The notes: a model not told the origin generated them from the sequence alone. Numbered from the stretch's first letter, positions 9,464 through 19,357 are shown. The stretch is 64,000 bases of DNA from Micrococcales bacterium (GCA_009785115.1 WQWY01000014.1:1-64000); one strand, 5' to 3'. Numbers and translations are program-made.

Positions 9464-10778
9464 AGGGCCCGACCCTGACCATCGACCGGGGACGTGAGGC
9501 CAGCTCGGCGGCGAGCTCTTGGACGTCGGTCGCGGTGACCGCGCGGATGCGCTCCAGAGACTCGTCGATGCTCAGCAGCTCGCCGGTGACCAGCTCGGCC
9601 TTGCCCAGCCTGGTCATCCGCGAGCCAGAGTCCTCCAGACCCAGCACCATCCCGCCGGACAGCTGGCCGATCGCACGCTCGAGCTCGGCGGCCGGCATCG
9701 GCTCGTCGGCCATCCGGTGCCACTCGGAGACCAGCAGCTCGGTCACCTGGTCCACCCGGGCCGGGGTGCACCCGGCATACAGGCCGAACAGCCCCGCGTC
9801 GGCGTGCCCGGAGGCGAACGAATAGGTCGAGTAGGCCAGCCCGCGCTTCTCCCGGATCTCCTGGAAGAGGCGTGACGACATCCCGCCGCCGAGAGCGGTG
9901 TTGAGCACCAGCAGCGCATACCGCCGCTCGTCGGTGGCCGTCAGCGCGGTGCCGCCGACGACGACGTTCGCCTGCTCGGTCGTCCGGTGGATGGTCAGCT
10001 CTGTCCCGACGTCAGGCAGCCCGTTCGTGGGGGCGGTGAGACGCCGCGGCACAGGACCGACCGCCGGGTCGCACGCCCAGCCGCCCGCGTCCAGAGCCCG
10101 CACCACGTCAGCGACCAGCGTGTCGTGGTCCACCCCCCCGGCGGCGGTGACCACCAGCGTCTCGGGCCGGTAGTGGCTGTGGTAGTGCTCGACGACCGCG
10201 TCACGCGGCACCGCCCGGATGGTCGCCGGGGTGCCGCCGATCGGACGGCCCAGCACGTGCGGCCCGAACACCGCGGTGGCGAACTGCTCGTGGGCGACGT
10301 CGGACGGGTCGTCGTCGTTCATCGCGAGCTCTTCGAGGATCACCTGCCGCTCGAGCTCGAGCTCGTCAGGAGCCAGCGACGCCGACGTCACCATGTCTCC
10401 GATGATGCTGGTGGCCATGGTCAGGTCGGTGTCGAGAACCCGGGCGTAGTAGCACGTGTGCTCTTTGCCGGTGGCCGCGTTGGCCTCCCCGCCGGCGGCG
10501 TCGAACGCCTCGGCGATGTCCTGGGCGGTGCGTGTCGCGGTGCCCTTGAACAGCAGGTGCTCCAAGAAGTGGGTCGAGCCGTGGTGCCCGTCCTCCTCGT
10601 CGCGGGACCCGACGCCGATCCACGCCCCGACGCTCACCGACCGCAGGCCGGGGACCCGCTCGGTGAGCACCCGGACGCCACCAGGCAGCACCGAGCGACG
10701 GATCTCCGCCTGGGAGGTGGAGACCTCGCTCGTCGCGCCCGGCTGACCGGACGCGACGAGCGGGAGGTTCAGCGGCAC
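9453..10778 (-). CDS. M16 family zinc peptidase (pitrilysin/MPP-like)
   Basis: Predicted zinc metallopeptidase of 441 residues. The inverted zinc motif HFLEH (His70, Glu73, His74) and the following [11 protein letters not shown] segment with the third ligand are present. The second half has the inactive-lobe signature [20 protein letters not shown]. The start is GTG 10778, only one base after the pnp stop codon, so it is translated with pnp; the longer open frame upstream overlaps pnp and shows no similarity. pnp followed by this M16 gene is a conserved actinobacterial and firmicute pair. The substrate is unknown. The gene end overlaps oxyR by 11 bp. Confidence 0.9.
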   Translation of the reverse strand: MPLNLPLVASGQPGATSEVSTSQAEIRRSVLPGGVRVLTERVPGLRSVSVGAWIGVGSRDEEDGHHGSTHFLEHLLFKGTATRTAQDIAEAFDAAGGEANAATGKEHTCYYARVLDTDLTMATSIIGDMVTSASLAPDELELERQVILEELAMNDDDPSDVAHEQFATAVFGPHVLGRPIGGTPATIRAVPRDAVVEHYHSHYRPETLVVTAAGGVDHDTLVADVVRALDAGGWACDPAVGPVPRRLTAPTNGLPDVGTELTIHRTTEQANVVVGGTALTATDERRYALLVLNTALGGGMSSRLFQEIREKRGLAYSTYSFASGHADAGLFGLYAGCTPARVDQVTELLVSEWHRMADEPMPAAELERAIGQLSGGMVLGLEDSGSRMTRLGKAELVTGELLSIDESLERIRAVTATDVQELAAELASRPRSMVRVGPFSD

Positions 10779-10779
10779 C

Positions 10780-13017
10780 TCAGGAGGCCGGCTCGGCGGC
10801 CTGGCCCTCGGCGGGCTGCGCGGCCTCGTCGAGCACCGCGTTGAGCGACAGCTTGCCGCGCGGGTCGATCTCGCCGATCTCCACCTGGACCTTCTGGCCG
10901 ATCGCGAGCACGTCGTCCACGTTCTCGACCCGCTTGCCCCCGATGAGCTTGCGGATCTGGGAGACGTGCAGCAGACCGTCCTTGCCCGGGGAGAGCGACA
11001 CGAACGCACCGAACGTCGTGGTCTTCACGACCGTCCCGACGAACCGCTCACCGACCTCGGGCATGTGCGGGTTGGCGATCGCGTTGATCGCCGCGCGCGC
11101 GGCCTCAGCCGAAGGGCCGTCGGTGGCGCCGATGTACACCGTGCCGTCGTCCTCGATGGAGATGTCGGCGCCCGTCTCCTCCTGGATCTGGTTGATCATC
11201 TTGCCCTTGGGGCCGATGACCTCGCCGATCTTGTCGACCGGCACCTGCACCGAGATGACGCGCGGTGCGAACGGGCTCAGCTCGTCCGGGGTGTCGATGG
11301 CCTCGGCGATGACGTCGAGGATCGCCAGGCGAGCCTCCTTGGCCTGGGTCAGGGCCCCGGCCAGGACGCTCGCGGGGATGCCGTCGAGCTTGGTGTCCAG
11401 CTGGATCGCCGTGATGAAGTCCCGGGTGCCGGCGACCTTGAAGTCCATGTCACCGAAGGCGTCCTCGGCACCGAGGATGTCGGTGAGCGCCGCGTAGCGG
11501 GTCTGACCGTCCACGGTGTCGGAGACCAGGCCCATCGCGATGCCCGCGACCGGGGCGCGCAGCGGCACGCCGGCGTTGAGCAGCGACAGGGTCGCGGCGC
11601 AGACCGAGCCCATCGACGTCGAGCCGTTGGAGCCCAGAGCCTCGGACACCTGGCGGATCGCGTAGGGGAACTCCTCGCGCGAGGGCAGCACCGGCACCAC
11701 GGCCCGCTCGGCGAGCGCACCGTGCCCGATCTCGCGCCGCTTGGGCGAGCCGACCCGGCCGGTCTCACCGGTCGAGTAGGGCGGGAAGTTGTAGTGGTGC
11801 ATGTAGCGCTTGCGGTCCACCGGGGACAGCGTGTCGAGCTGCTGCTCCATGCGCAGCATGTTCAGCGTGGTCACACCCATGATCTGGGTCTCGCCGCGCT
11901 CGAAGATCGCGGAGCCGTGCGCCCGGGGCAGCACCTCGACCTCGGCCGAGAGCGTGCGGATGTCGCGCAGCCCGCGCCCGTCGATGCGGAAGCCGTCGGT
12001 GAGGATGCGCTGACGGATCATCTGCTTCTGCAGCGCGCGGTAGGCCGCGGAGATCTCCTTGGCCCGGCCCTCGAACGCCTCGGCGAGCTCGTCGTTCACC
12101 TCGGCCTTGATCTCGTCCAGCCGGTTCTCACGAGCCTGCTTGTCGGCGATCGACAACGCCTCGCCCAGACGGGCGGCGACGGCCTGCTCCACAGCGGCGA
12201 AGGCGTCGGGCTGGTAGTCGGGGAACACCGGGAAGACCTGGGTCTCCTTGGCGGCCCTCGCGGCCAGGTCGGCCTGCGCCTCGCACAGCACCCGCAGGAA
12301 CGGCTTGGCGGCCTCCAGGCCCTGGGCGACGACCTCCTCGGTGGGCTTGGTACCACCGGAGCGCAGCAGGCCCCAGGTGTTGTCGGGGGCCTCGGCCTCG
12401 ATCATCGCGATGGCGACGTCAGAGCCGCCGTCGGCGGTGGTCACCACGCGCCCGGCGACCACCATGTCGAAGGTGGCGCGCTCGCGCTCGGAGTAGCGCG
12501 GGAAGGCGACCCACTGCCCGTCGACCAGCGCGATGCGCGTGGCCGCGACCGGGCCGGAGAACGGCAGGCCGGACAGCTGGGTGGAGACCGACGCGGCGTT
12601 GATCGCGAGCACGTCGTAGGGGTCGTCGGGGTGCACCGACAGCACGGTGACGACCACCTGGACCTCGTTGCGCAGGCCCTTGACGAACAACGGGCGCAGC
12701 GGACGGTCGATCAGCCGGCAGGCCAGGATCGCCTCGGTGGTCGGGCGGCCCTCGCGCCGGAAGAACGAGCCGGGGATCTTGCCCGCGGCGTAGGCGCGCT
12801 CCTCGACGTCCACCGTCAGCGGGAAGAAGTCGAACTGGTCCTTGGGGTGCTTGCCGGCCGTGGTGGCCGACAGCAGCATGGTGTCCTCGTCGAGGTAGGC
12901 GACGGCGGAGCCGGCGGCCTGCTTGGCCAGACGGCCGGTCTCGAAGCGGACGGTACGGGTGCCGAATCGACCGTTGTCGATGATCGCCTCGGCAAACTGG
13001 ATCTCAGGACCCTCCAC
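10780..13017 (-). CDS. pnp: polyribonucleotide nucleotidyltransferase (PNPase)
   Basis: Phosphorolytic 3'-5' exoribonuclease; in actinobacteria also a main source of heteropolymeric 3' tails. 745 residues from GTG 13017, which has AGGAGG upstream; the product then begins [14 protein letters not shown], the family N-terminus. Two RNase PH domains flank an alpha-helical domain. The second RNase PH core contains [22 protein letters not shown] and the catalytic aspartates around [10 protein letters not shown]. The C-terminus has a KH domain ([17 protein letters not shown]) and an S1 domain ([28 protein letters not shown]). It follows rpsO, and a hairpin lies between the two genes. Confidence 0.97.
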   Translation of the reverse strand: MEGPEIQFAEAIIDNGRFGTRTVRFETGRLAKQAAGSAVAYLDEDTMLLSATTAGKHPKDQFDFFPLTVDVEERAYAAGKIPGSFFRREGRPTTEAILACRLIDRPLRPLFVKGLRNEVQVVVTVLSVHPDDPYDVLAINAASVSTQLSGLPFSGPVAATRIALVDGQWVAFPRYSERERATFDMVVAGRVVTTADGGSDVAIAMIEAEAPDNTWGLLRSGGTKPTEEVVAQGLEAAKPFLRVLCEAQADLAARAAKETQVFPVFPDYQPDAFAAVEQAVAARLGEALSIADKQARENRLDEIKAEVNDELAEAFEGRAKEISAAYRALQKQMIRQRILTDGFRIDGRGLRDIRTLSAEVEVLPRAHGSAIFERGETQIMGVTTLNMLRMEQQLDTLSPVDRKRYMHHYNFPPYSTGETGRVGSPKRREIGHGALAERAVVPVLPSREEFPYAIRQVSEALGSNGSTSMGSVCAATLSLLNAGVPLRAPVAGIAMGLVSDTVDGQTRYAALTDILGAEDAFGDMDFKVAGTRDFITAIQLDTKLDGIPASVLAGALTQAKEARLAILDVIAEAIDTPDELSPFAPRVISVQVPVDKIGEVIGPKGKMINQIQEETGADISIEDDGTVYIGATDGPSAEAARAAINAIANPHMPEVGERFVGTVVKTTTFGAFVSLSPGKDGLLHVSQIRKLIGGKRVENVDDVLAIGQKVQVEIGEIDPRGKLSLNAVLDEAAQPAEGQAAEPAS

Positions 13018-13195
13018 GGGTTCCCTCCTGGTTCTCGAAGACGCCGGTCTCAGTGGTGCCCGACGGTCTTCGATCGAGGCTCGCCGTGACCTGTCCAGGT
13101 CCCGGAGGGCCACTACCGAGGACCGGGCGAGCGGACCGGCGTGGTGGTGGGGTGTTCAGTTGTGACCGGGGCACGCGGACGGCCCCGGGAGCGGA

Positions 13196-13224
13196 CCAGC
13201 CCGGACCCTCAGGGCCCGGGCTGG
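13196..13224 (-). terminator. hairpin between rpsO and pnp
   Basis: CCAGCCCGG (13196-13204) pairs with CCGGGCTGG (13216-13224) just after the rpsO stop. There is no T-run, so it may be a partial terminator, an RNA-processing site or an attenuator in front of pnp. Confidence 0.5.
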
Positions 13225-13231
13225 CGGCAGA

Positions 13232-13501
13232 TCAACGGCGCAGGCCGAGCCGCTCCACGATGGAGCGGTAGCGCGCGATGTCGATCTTCTGCAGGTAGCC
13301 GAGCAGCCGACGACGCCGACCGACCAGCAGCAGCAGCCCGCGGCGGCTGTGGTGGTCGTGCTTGTGGGTCTTCAGGTGCTCGGTGAGGTCCTTGATCCTC
13401 TGGGTGAGCAGGGCGATCTGGACCTCCGGCGAGCCGGTGTCGCCCTCGGTCGTGGCGTAGGTGGTCATGATCGACTGCTTCGTGGCAGTGTCGAGCGGCA
13501 C
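13232..13501 (-). CDS. rpsO: 30S ribosomal protein S15
   Basis: Primary binder of the central 16S rRNA domain. 89 residues, the exact family length. The start is GTG 13501, with GAGGAG upstream. The conserved motifs [32 protein letters not shown] and [12 protein letters not shown] are present. In the usual order it precedes pnp and follows ribF; here a DUF2812 gene sits between ribF and rpsO. Confidence 0.97.
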   Translation of the reverse strand: MPLDTATKQSIMTTYATTEGDTGSPEVQIALLTQRIKDLTEHLKTHKHDHHSRRGLLLLVGRRRRLLGYLQKIDIARYRSIVERLGLRR

Positions 13502-13680
13502 GGCTCTCCTCAATGGTTCTCGTTGCGCGGTGCACCGGGGCATGTCCACCCGGGCTCTCTCGTTCCGCGGCCGTCCTGACGGCAGGTCAACCCTACCAGC
13601 ACACGACACGAGCGCCGATCGCCCTCCCCGGCACGTCGGCAGGAGCCGTCACCGCTGGTCACGGCGACCTGCGGCCTCGC

Positions 13681-14322
13681 TCAGACGTCGCCCGGCTCTC
13701 CCCCGGCACCGGGCTGCGCCGCTCGTTCCCGCTCCAGGCGCTTGATCGCTCGCGTGTCGTCCTTGGTCATGAGCCACATGATCGACAGCCCGACGAGGGC
13801 GAAGAGGGCCACGACGGCCATCAGCTGCGGCCGTCCTGACGTCACCATCGCCGCGGCGGACACTGCCACCATCGGCATGAAGAAGAACAAGAACGCCAAG
13901 AAAGCACCGTACGAGCGCCGAGCCTTGTGGTCCGCGATCTTGGACTCGACGTCGGTGTGGACCTCGAAGGGGCCCTGATCGGCGCGACGCACAGCCAGCA
14001 CCCCTTGCGGGATCTGGGGCACCAGCGTCGCGCCCCGCTCCTCGAGCCGGGCGGACAGCTCGGCGTACCTCGCCTTGTCGAAGCTGCCCAGGGAGAGGCC
14101 TGACGGCACGATCGTGGAGGCCATGGCACAGACGTACTCGCCGGGCTCGGTACGCTCGAAGACAAACTTGGAGGCACTCGCGTGCACCGAGACCGGGCGC
14201 CACCCTTCCGCGCACATCTTCGCCACGTAGCGCTCGATGTCCGTCAGGGTCGACAGCATCCACCTCCGACGGGTGATCGTGGAAGGAGCAGAGGTCTCGG
14301 AAGAGGCAGAGGGGTCGCTCAT
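13681..14322 (-). CDS. DUF2812 membrane protein
   Basis: 213 residues from ATG 14322. The N-terminal soluble part (KMCAEGWRPVSVHASASKFVFERTEPGEYVCAM) matches the DUF2812 pattern, a domain found in Gram-positive membrane proteins of unknown role, often with PadR-regulated loci. Two transmembrane helices follow at about residues 139-158 and 166-184, and then a basic tail. No PadR gene is adjacent. It interrupts the usual ribF-rpsO order and has about 180 bp of free DNA before rpsO. I cannot assign a function. Confidence 0.7.
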   Translation of the reverse strand: MSDPSASSETSAPSTITRRRWMLSTLTDIERYVAKMCAEGWRPVSVHASASKFVFERTEPGEYVCAMASTIVPSGLSLGSFDKARYAELSARLEERGATLVPQIPQGVLAVRRADQGPFEVHTDVESKIADHKARRSYGAFLAFLFFFMPMVAVSAAAMVTSGRPQLMAVVALFALVGLSIMWLMTKDDTRAIKRLERERAAQPGAGGEPGDV

Positions 14323-14452
14323 GGGCGAGATCGTATCGACCTCGTCACACCACCCGACCGCCTGCCTGGGTGAAAGGCGGAGCATCGATCGATAGAGGAA
14401 CATCGCTCGGAAGAACCTTGCGCGTCGATGACGACAGACCCCCTGCGGAGGC

Positions 14453-15418
14453 TCAGAGCAGGTCGCGGACCTCGGCGACGTCGACCGCCATCTGGGCCTT
14501 CAGCTCGTCGACCGAGTCGAAGCGCAGGGTGGGGCGCAGCCGGGCGACCAGCTCGACCACGACCTCTTCGTCGTACAGGTCCAGGTCGTCGCGGTCCAGC
14601 ACGTAGGCCTCGACCCGGCGGGTCTGGCCGCCGAAGGTCGGGTTGGTGCCGATCGACACCGCCGCGGGCATCACCGGGTCGTCGAGCCTGGTGCCGTCAG
14701 CGCCCCGGGTGCGGCGCAGCCACCCCGCGTACACCCCGTCGGCGGGCACCATCCCCGCCGTCTCCGGTTCCAGGTTCGCCGTCGGGTAGCCCAGCCCGCG
14801 ACCCCGGGCGTCGCCGCGCACCACCACCCCGCGGATGCGGTGCGGGCGCCCGAGCACCCGGTCGGCGGTGACCACGTCGCCCTCGGCCAGCAGCTCGCGC
14901 ACCCAGGTGGACGACCAGCGGCGCCCGTGGCTCTGGCCCCCGTCGCCGTGGATGTCCTCGACCACGTCCACACGGAAGCCGTGCTTCGTGCCGAGGTCGA
15001 TCATCGTGCTCAGGTCGCCGCTGTTGTCCCGGCCGAACCTCATGTCGCGACCGACCACCACGACGGCGGCCCGCAGCCCCTCGACCAGGTAGGAGCGGAC
15101 GAACTCCTCCGGGGTCTGCCTGGCGAACTCGAGCGTGTAGCGGCACAGCAGCACCGCGTCCAGCCCGGTGGCCGCCAGCAGCTCCAGCCGGTCGGTGTCG
15201 CCGGTGACGATCGGCGGGGCGTTCTCGGGACAGTGCACGTGCAACGGGTGCGGGCTGAACGTGATCGCGACCGAGACGAGGCCGCTCGCCTGGGCGTCGG
15301 CGGCCAGGCGCCGCAGCACCGTCTGGTGCCCGACGTGCACACCGTCGAAGTTGCCGATGGTGACCACCGACGGCCCGAAGCCGTCGGGCACCTGCGCCAA
15401 CCCTCGCCAGACCTGCAC
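14453..15418 (-). CDS. ribF: bifunctional riboflavin kinase / FAD synthetase
   Basis: Makes FMN from riboflavin and FAD from FMN. 321 residues from GTG 15418, preceded by GGAAGGAG. The N-terminal FAD-synthetase domain holds TIGNFDGVHVGHQTVL and FSPHPLHV. The C-terminal kinase domain has GRGLGYPTANL, DGVYAGWL and AVSIGTNPTFGG. It belongs to the truB-ribF-rpsO-pnp block. About 180 bp separate it from truB; that gap holds short GTCAGTCA repeats. Confidence 0.95.
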   Translation of the reverse strand: MQVWRGLAQVPDGFGPSVVTIGNFDGVHVGHQTVLRRLAADAQASGLVSVAITFSPHPLHVHCPENAPPIVTGDTDRLELLAATGLDAVLLCRYTLEFARQTPEEFVRSYLVEGLRAAVVVVGRDMRFGRDNSGDLSTMIDLGTKHGFRVDVVEDIHGDGGQSHGRRWSSTWVRELLAEGDVVTADRVLGRPHRIRGVVVRGDARGRGLGYPTANLEPETAGMVPADGVYAGWLRRTRGADGTRLDDPVMPAAVSIGTNPTFGGQTRRVEAYVLDRDDLDLYDEEVVVELVARLRPTLRFDSVDELKAQMAVDVAEVRDLL

Positions 15419-15567
15419 ACCGCTCCTTCCACGTGCCACGACCGCCAAGCCTGCCACCCTCGCGCGCCCCGTGGGTGCCGTGTCCACCGACACCACCCAT
15501 TCTCGCCCCGGTGTCGACCAGGGTGCTCCTGCTCTCCGTCGTCCGGCCTGGCGTGGTTCAGGCCCAG

Positions 15568-15606
15568 GTCAGTCAGCCCTCAGTCAGTCATCCCCCGGTC
15601 AGTCAG
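15568..15606. repeat. three GTCAGTCA-type repeats after truB
   Basis: GTCAGTCAG (15568-15576), CAGTCAGTCA (15581-15590) and GTCAGTCAG (15598-15606) lie between the truB stop and ribF; the last copy reaches into the truB stop codon. Confidence 0.8.
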
Positions 15607-16577
15607 CTCGGCACGAGCACCAGGACGGGGCGCAGCGCGTCGTCGGCCGAGGTGAGCACCGCGATCAGCCGCCCGTCACCGGCCACGGCCGCGACAGGGT
15701 CGCCGTCGGGCTCGCCGCGACGCTCGAGCGGGCGGCCGAACCCGAGCGTGCGGGCCTCGTCCTCGTCCACGGGCCGCACAGCCATGACCTGGGCCGCCGC
15801 CCGCGCCGGGGAGATCACCGGCACCGGGACGGTCGGGTCGAGCGCGCCCAGGTCGTCCAGCGTGCGCGCCTGGTCCAGCCCGAAACCCCCGACGCGGGTG
15901 CGACGCAGCGCGGTGAGGTGGCCACCGACGCCCAGCGCGGTGCCCAGATCGCGGGCCAGCGCCCGCACGTAGGTGCCCGACGAGCACACCACCCGCACGT
16001 CGACGTCCAGCACCCCGTCGCCGGGACGCACCTCGTCTACCTCGAGCACGTCGACGCGCACCGGACGAGCGGCCAGCGTGACGTCTTGCCCCGCGCGCAC
16101 CCGCGCGTAGGAGCGCACCCCGTCGACCTTGATCGCTGACACGGCGCTGGGGACCTGGGCGATGTCGCCGGTCAGCGGCAGAGCCGCGGCGACCACGTCG
16201 GCCCGGGTCACCTGGCTGGCGTCGGCACGAGAGAGGGTCTCGCCCTCGGCGTCGTCGGTGGTGGTCGCCTCCCCCAGCCGGACGGTGGCCAGGTACTCCT
16301 TGTCCGCACCGGTGACGAACGTGAGCAGCCGGGTAGCCCTGCCGACCCCGAGCACCAGCACACCGGTCGCCATCGGGTCGAGCGTCCCGGCGTGACCCAC
16401 CCGCCGCGTCGCGGCCAGCCTGCGCACCCGGGCCACGACGTCGTGGCTGGTCCAGCCCGCGGGCTTGTCGACCACCACCACCCCGTCGTCGGCGGTGGGC
16501 CGGCCGTCGCGAGGGCGCCCCTGCCTCGCACCGCGAGGGCTCGCACCAGCATCGTCAGACGAGATCGGCACCGGCAC
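15603..16577 (-). CDS. truB: tRNA pseudouridine(55) synthase
   Basis: Converts U55 of the T-loop of tRNAs to pseudouridine. 324 residues, with a 30-residue polar N-terminal extension before the catalytic domain. The catalytic Asp67 lies in GHAGTLDPMATG; the KEYLATVRLG, SAIKVDGVRSYARVRAG and SSGTYVRALARDLG motifs are present. The GTG at 16577 was chosen because a TAACCT hexamer lies 6 bases upstream and no Shine-Dalgarno is seen, so the gene appears to have its own leaderless promoter. In many genomes truB follows rbfA directly; here a glycosidase gene and a gene remnant intervene. Confidence 0.95.
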   Translation of the reverse strand: MPVPISSDDAGASPRGARQGRPRDGRPTADDGVVVVDKPAGWTSHDVVARVRRLAATRRVGHAGTLDPMATGVLVLGVGRATRLLTFVTGADKEYLATVRLGEATTTDDAEGETLSRADASQVTRADVVAAALPLTGDIAQVPSAVSAIKVDGVRSYARVRAGQDVTLAARPVRVDVLEVDEVRPGDGVLDVDVRVVCSSGTYVRALARDLGTALGVGGHLTALRRTRVGGFGLDQARTLDDLGALDPTVPVPVISPARAAAQVMAVRPVDEDEARTLGFGRPLERRGEPDGDPVAAVAGDGRLIAVLTSADDALRPVLVLVPS

Positions 16578-16583
16578 CTCGTC

Positions 16584-16589
16584 AGGTTA
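16584..16589 (-). promoter_or_regulatory. -10-like TAACCT of truB, leaderless spacing
   Basis: TAACCT on the minus strand, 6 bases before the truB GTG. It supports that start and a separate promoter for truB. Confidence 0.45.
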
Positions 16590-16607
16590 CCAACCGGCCG
16601 TCAGGCG

Positions 16608-18314
16608 CTACGCCGCCGCCGAGGAGCCGCGTCGCCGACGGCGCCTGACGAGGACGGCGACGAGGCCACCCGCGGCTGCGAGCAAGACGGCGCCGCCGCC
16701 GAGCAACCAGGCCAGGTTCGGGCCTGGGAGGGCAGACACCAGACTGCTCGCCCTGCCGCCCAAGGTGGTGGTCGAGGTCTCGTCCGTGGTGGACGAAGGG
16801 ACCTCGACGGTCGGCGGGTTCTCGGAGAGCAGCCCCTCGGGCACGGCCTCGATGGTCGCCCCGGGCGGGGCGATGCCGACGGGGCGTCCGGCCAACGACG
16901 CGACGTCACCGCTGGCGGGCACGTGGGGGCGCTCGCCCAGCAGGTCGACCAGGGTGCCGCCGCCGGCTGCCGCCGCTGCCAGCTCGTCGGCCGTGGCCGC
17001 GAGGATGATCTGACGCGTCTCGTCGGCGCACGTCAGGGTGAACGCCCGGTTCTGCTGGTACGCACCGCTGATCGAGGCGCAGCCCGCCCAGAACCTCGCC
17101 AGGGCGGCGAAGGCCCTGCCTGACGGGTGGACCGCACCGGGCCGCACCACGTCTGAGGGGTCACGGCCCACCAGGCCGTAGTGCGCCTCCTCAGGACTTC
17201 CCGGGTGGAGGTCGTCTTGCAGGTCGTACCACCAGATGCCCGCGGTGACACCGGTCGCCCGGGTGCGCACGTACGTCTCGACCAGATACACCGCCTGGGT
17301 CTCGTGGCTGACAGCGTGCGTCCCGGCCCGAGACCAGCCGACCTCCGTGACCCACATGGGCAGGCGCTGGCCGTAGTCGCGTGCGACGTCCTCGGCGGTC
17401 ACCGCGACGCACCGGGCGGCGACCTGCGGTCCTGACGGAGGTCTCTCCGTGCCCGGGCAACCGTTGTGGAAGGCGACGTAGGGGTGGATGGCCGCGCCGT
17501 CGACCTGCACGCCCCGGTCGCGCAGGTAGCCCATCGAGGCGGACGTCCACGCCGGGTCGCGGGCGGAGATCGCGTTGACGATCACGGGGACCCCTGGTGC
17601 GGTCTGGCGCAGCGACGGCAGCGTCAGACCCTCACGCTCGGGGTAGAGCAGCGTCTCGACCAGCTGGGCGTACATCCGCGGGCAGCCGGGCGCGTCGGTC
17701 GGGTCTGTCGGGCACGGGTCTCCCCAGCGGTACTTCCCTCCCCAGCCCATGTAGACGTTCCACTCGTTCCAGATCTCGATACCCGCGAGGTTCTGGTAGC
17801 CGATGCGCGAGATCGCCTCGTTGGCGTACTCCAAGAACGCCTGGCGCTCACCGGGGCTGTCGGGGAAGGGGCCGCCTTGCTGAAGGTCGGGGTTGCCGTA
17901 GTCCAAGATCAGCAGCAGCTTGCCGCCGTGCTGCCCGACGACGGCCAGCTTGCCGGTGAAGTGAGGCTCACCGCGCTTCATCTCCGACCAGAAAGCCTCG
18001 TCACGCAGAGACATCGCACCCAGCTCGGTCAGAGCGATCTCGCCGATCATCTTGCCGTCGCTGGCCCGGCCCCTGGCGTCGCCCAGGTGGGAGGCGACAC
18101 CCATGTACCACCGGTCCGGCACGATCGGCGCCGTGAGCAGCGAGGCCCGCATCTGGTCCGAGGTGAGCGCGGAGGGCGGGGCCGGGGCACGGACAGACGC
18201 CTCGCTCGCCCCGACGGTCCCCGTCACCGCCAGGGCCACGGCGACGGCCAGCGCCCACGGCCGACCATGACGGCGACGCCGAGGCGTCGGCGCTTCGTGA
18301 TCGGCAGCCATCAT
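16608..18314 (-). CDS. membrane-anchored clan GH-A type glycoside hydrolase
   Basis: 568 residues from the first of two adjacent ATG codons (18314). A signal or membrane segment at residues 20-36 is followed by a TIM-barrel-like catalytic region. Two carboxylates fit the retaining clan GH-A pattern: Glu184 in IEIWNEWN (acid/base) and Glu324 in MWVTEVGWS (nucleophile). The C-terminus has a Thr/Ser-rich spacer, a transmembrane helix (about 535-558) and an Arg-rich tail. It is therefore probably an exported enzyme tethered to the membrane with its barrel outside. GH39/GH5-like exopolysaccharide hydrolases such as PslG show this layout, but the exact family and substrate are unclear. It sits unexpectedly between rbfA and truB. 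Confidence 0.75.
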   Translation of the reverse strand: MMAADHEAPTPRRRRHGRPWALAVAVALAVTGTVGASEASVRAPAPPSALTSDQMRASLLTAPIVPDRWYMGVASHLGDARGRASDGKMIGEIALTELGAMSLRDEAFWSEMKRGEPHFTGKLAVVGQHGGKLLLILDYGNPDLQQGGPFPDSPGERQAFLEYANEAISRIGYQNLAGIEIWNEWNVYMGWGGKYRWGDPCPTDPTDAPGCPRMYAQLVETLLYPEREGLTLPSLRQTAPGVPVIVNAISARDPAWTSASMGYLRDRGVQVDGAAIHPYVAFHNGCPGTERPPSGPQVAARCVAVTAEDVARDYGQRLPMWVTEVGWSRAGTHAVSHETQAVYLVETYVRTRATGVTAGIWWYDLQDDLHPGSPEEAHYGLVGRDPSDVVRPGAVHPSGRAFAALARFWAGCASISGAYQQNRAFTLTCADETRQIILAATADELAAAAAGGGTLVDLLGERPHVPASGDVASLAGRPVGIAPPGATIEAVPEGLLSENPPTVEVPSSTTDETSTTTLGGRASSLVSALPGPNLAWLLGGGAVLLAAAGGLVAVLVRRRRRRGSSAAA

Positions 18315-18422
18315 GTCCTGTCGTCCGGGGTGGTCCCGCGCTGCGGTTCTCGCGGCACAGGGCGCCAGGGTACCCACAGGAACAGCCCCCAAGAACTGAT
18401 ACAGCCGAACCTCATCCCAAGG

Positions 18423-18744
18423 TCACACGGTCGCGTAGCGCAGCATCCCCAGGGTCGGGTCGCACTCGGGGCCGAGGTCCATCGGTGCCACGAGCCCCTC
18501 GGCGCGCAGCTCGCGCAGCCGGTCGACCACCCGGTGGTGCAGCGTCCAGGGGTCGATGGTGTTGACGTTGATCTTGGTGCCGCCCTCGAAACCGGCCAGG
18601 GTCGAGACCCGCCACTTCACGACGACCCGCCACGGCATCGGCTCGACGACCCCCGGCGGGCGGTGGTGAGGTCCATGAACCGAGCGTGCTCGTCGGGGGT
18701 GAGCGTGCCCGACCCGGCCAGCTTGTCGGCGAGCCGTGCCCCGT
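18423..18744 (-). pseudogene. frameshifted gene remnant downstream of rbfA
   Basis: Two minus-strand frames appear to be halves of one protein. The first, directly after the rbfA stop, reads LNGARLADKLAGSGTLTPDE and on to FMDLTTARRG. The second reads VVEPMPWRVVVKWRVSTLAG and continues to MLRYATV before the stop at 18423. The shift falls at a run of five G (18650-18654 as C on the plus strand), where one extra G would join them. Both halves have the codon bias of real genes, but no acceptable start codon precedes the first half. I do not recognise the family. It is either a decayed gene or an assembly indel plus a missing 5' end. Confidence 0.5.
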
Positions 18745-19185
18745 TCAGTCCTCGTCGTCCTCGTCGGACGCGGGGTGACGGTAGGGATCGGCCTCCCCGG
18801 CGGGCACGGCGTTCTCGGCGAGCCTCGCCACCTCGGCGTCACGGCGAGCAGCCTCGTCCAAGGCGGCGGCCAGGTGCGCGGCCGTCTCCGGCACCGCGTC
18901 GAGGTGGAAGGTCAGCGACGGCGTCAGCCGCACGCCGGTCTGCTTGCCCACCTCCGTGCGGATGAGGCCCGTGGCCGACGCGAGCGCCGCCGCCGAGCCT
19001 GCCCGCGCCTCGTCGTCACCGAGCACGGTGTAGAAGATGTCGGCGTGCTGAAGGTCTCCGGTGACGCGCACGTCGGTCACCGTGACGAAGCCCAGGCGCG
19101 GGTCCTTGACCCGCGTCTCCAGCATCTGCGCCACGATCTGATGGATCCTGTCCGCCAGGCGCAGCGCGCGCGGCTTGTCGCTCAT
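18745..19185 (-). CDS. rbfA: 30S ribosome-binding factor A
   Basis: Assists late maturation of the 30S subunit and 16S rRNA 5' end. 146 residues; the KH-like core is in residues 1-115, with the motifs MLETRVKDPRLGFVTVTDVRVTGDL in the first half and GVRLTPSLTFHLD later. The tail is acidic (DEDDED). The start ATG 19185 has GAGAGG upstream. It follows infB, but a 15-bp hairpin and an 18-bp triple repeat lie between them, so it is probably transcribed at least partly on its own. Confidence 0.95.
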   Translation of the reverse strand: MSDKPRALRLADRIHQIVAQMLETRVKDPRLGFVTVTDVRVTGDLQHADIFYTVLGDDEARAGSAAALASATGLIRTEVGKQTGVRLTPSLTFHLDAVPETAAHLAAALDEAARRDAEVARLAENAVPAGEADPYRHPASDEDDED

Positions 19186-19217
19186 GGCAAACCACCTCTC
19201 GACGGGTTCTCCCCGTA

Positions 19218-19271
19218 CAGGTCGGACGGATCGTGCAGGTCGGACACGTCGTGCTGGTCAGACAGGTGCTG
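19218..19271. repeat. three 18-bp tandem repeats upstream of rbfA
   Basis: CAGGTCGGACGGATCGTG (19218-19235), CAGGTCGGACACGTCGTG (19236-19253) and CTGGTCAGACAGGTGCTG (19254-19271) follow each other directly in the rbfA 5' region. They are non-coding as far as I can tell. Confidence 0.85.
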
Positions 19272-19275
19272 CGAC

Positions 19276-19314
19276 CGGGCACCGGCGAGAGCCCGAGGGT
19301 CTCGCCGGTGCCCG
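19276..19314 (-). terminator. 15-bp perfect hairpin downstream of infB
   Basis: CGGGCACCGGCGAGA (19276-19290) pairs without mismatch with TCTCGCCGGTGCCCG (19300-19314) across a 9-base loop. It lies 44 bp after the infB stop and ahead of rbfA. There is no T-run. Confidence 0.7.
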
Positions 19315-19357
19315 ACGCACCCGAGGTCGGCGAGCGACCTGGGTACGAAGGTGAGGC

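Noticed and set aside
10966..13089. A 707-codon plus-strand open frame opposite pnp
   Set aside because: PNPase on the other strand has all family domains; the antisense product is low-complexity and has no match that I recognise.
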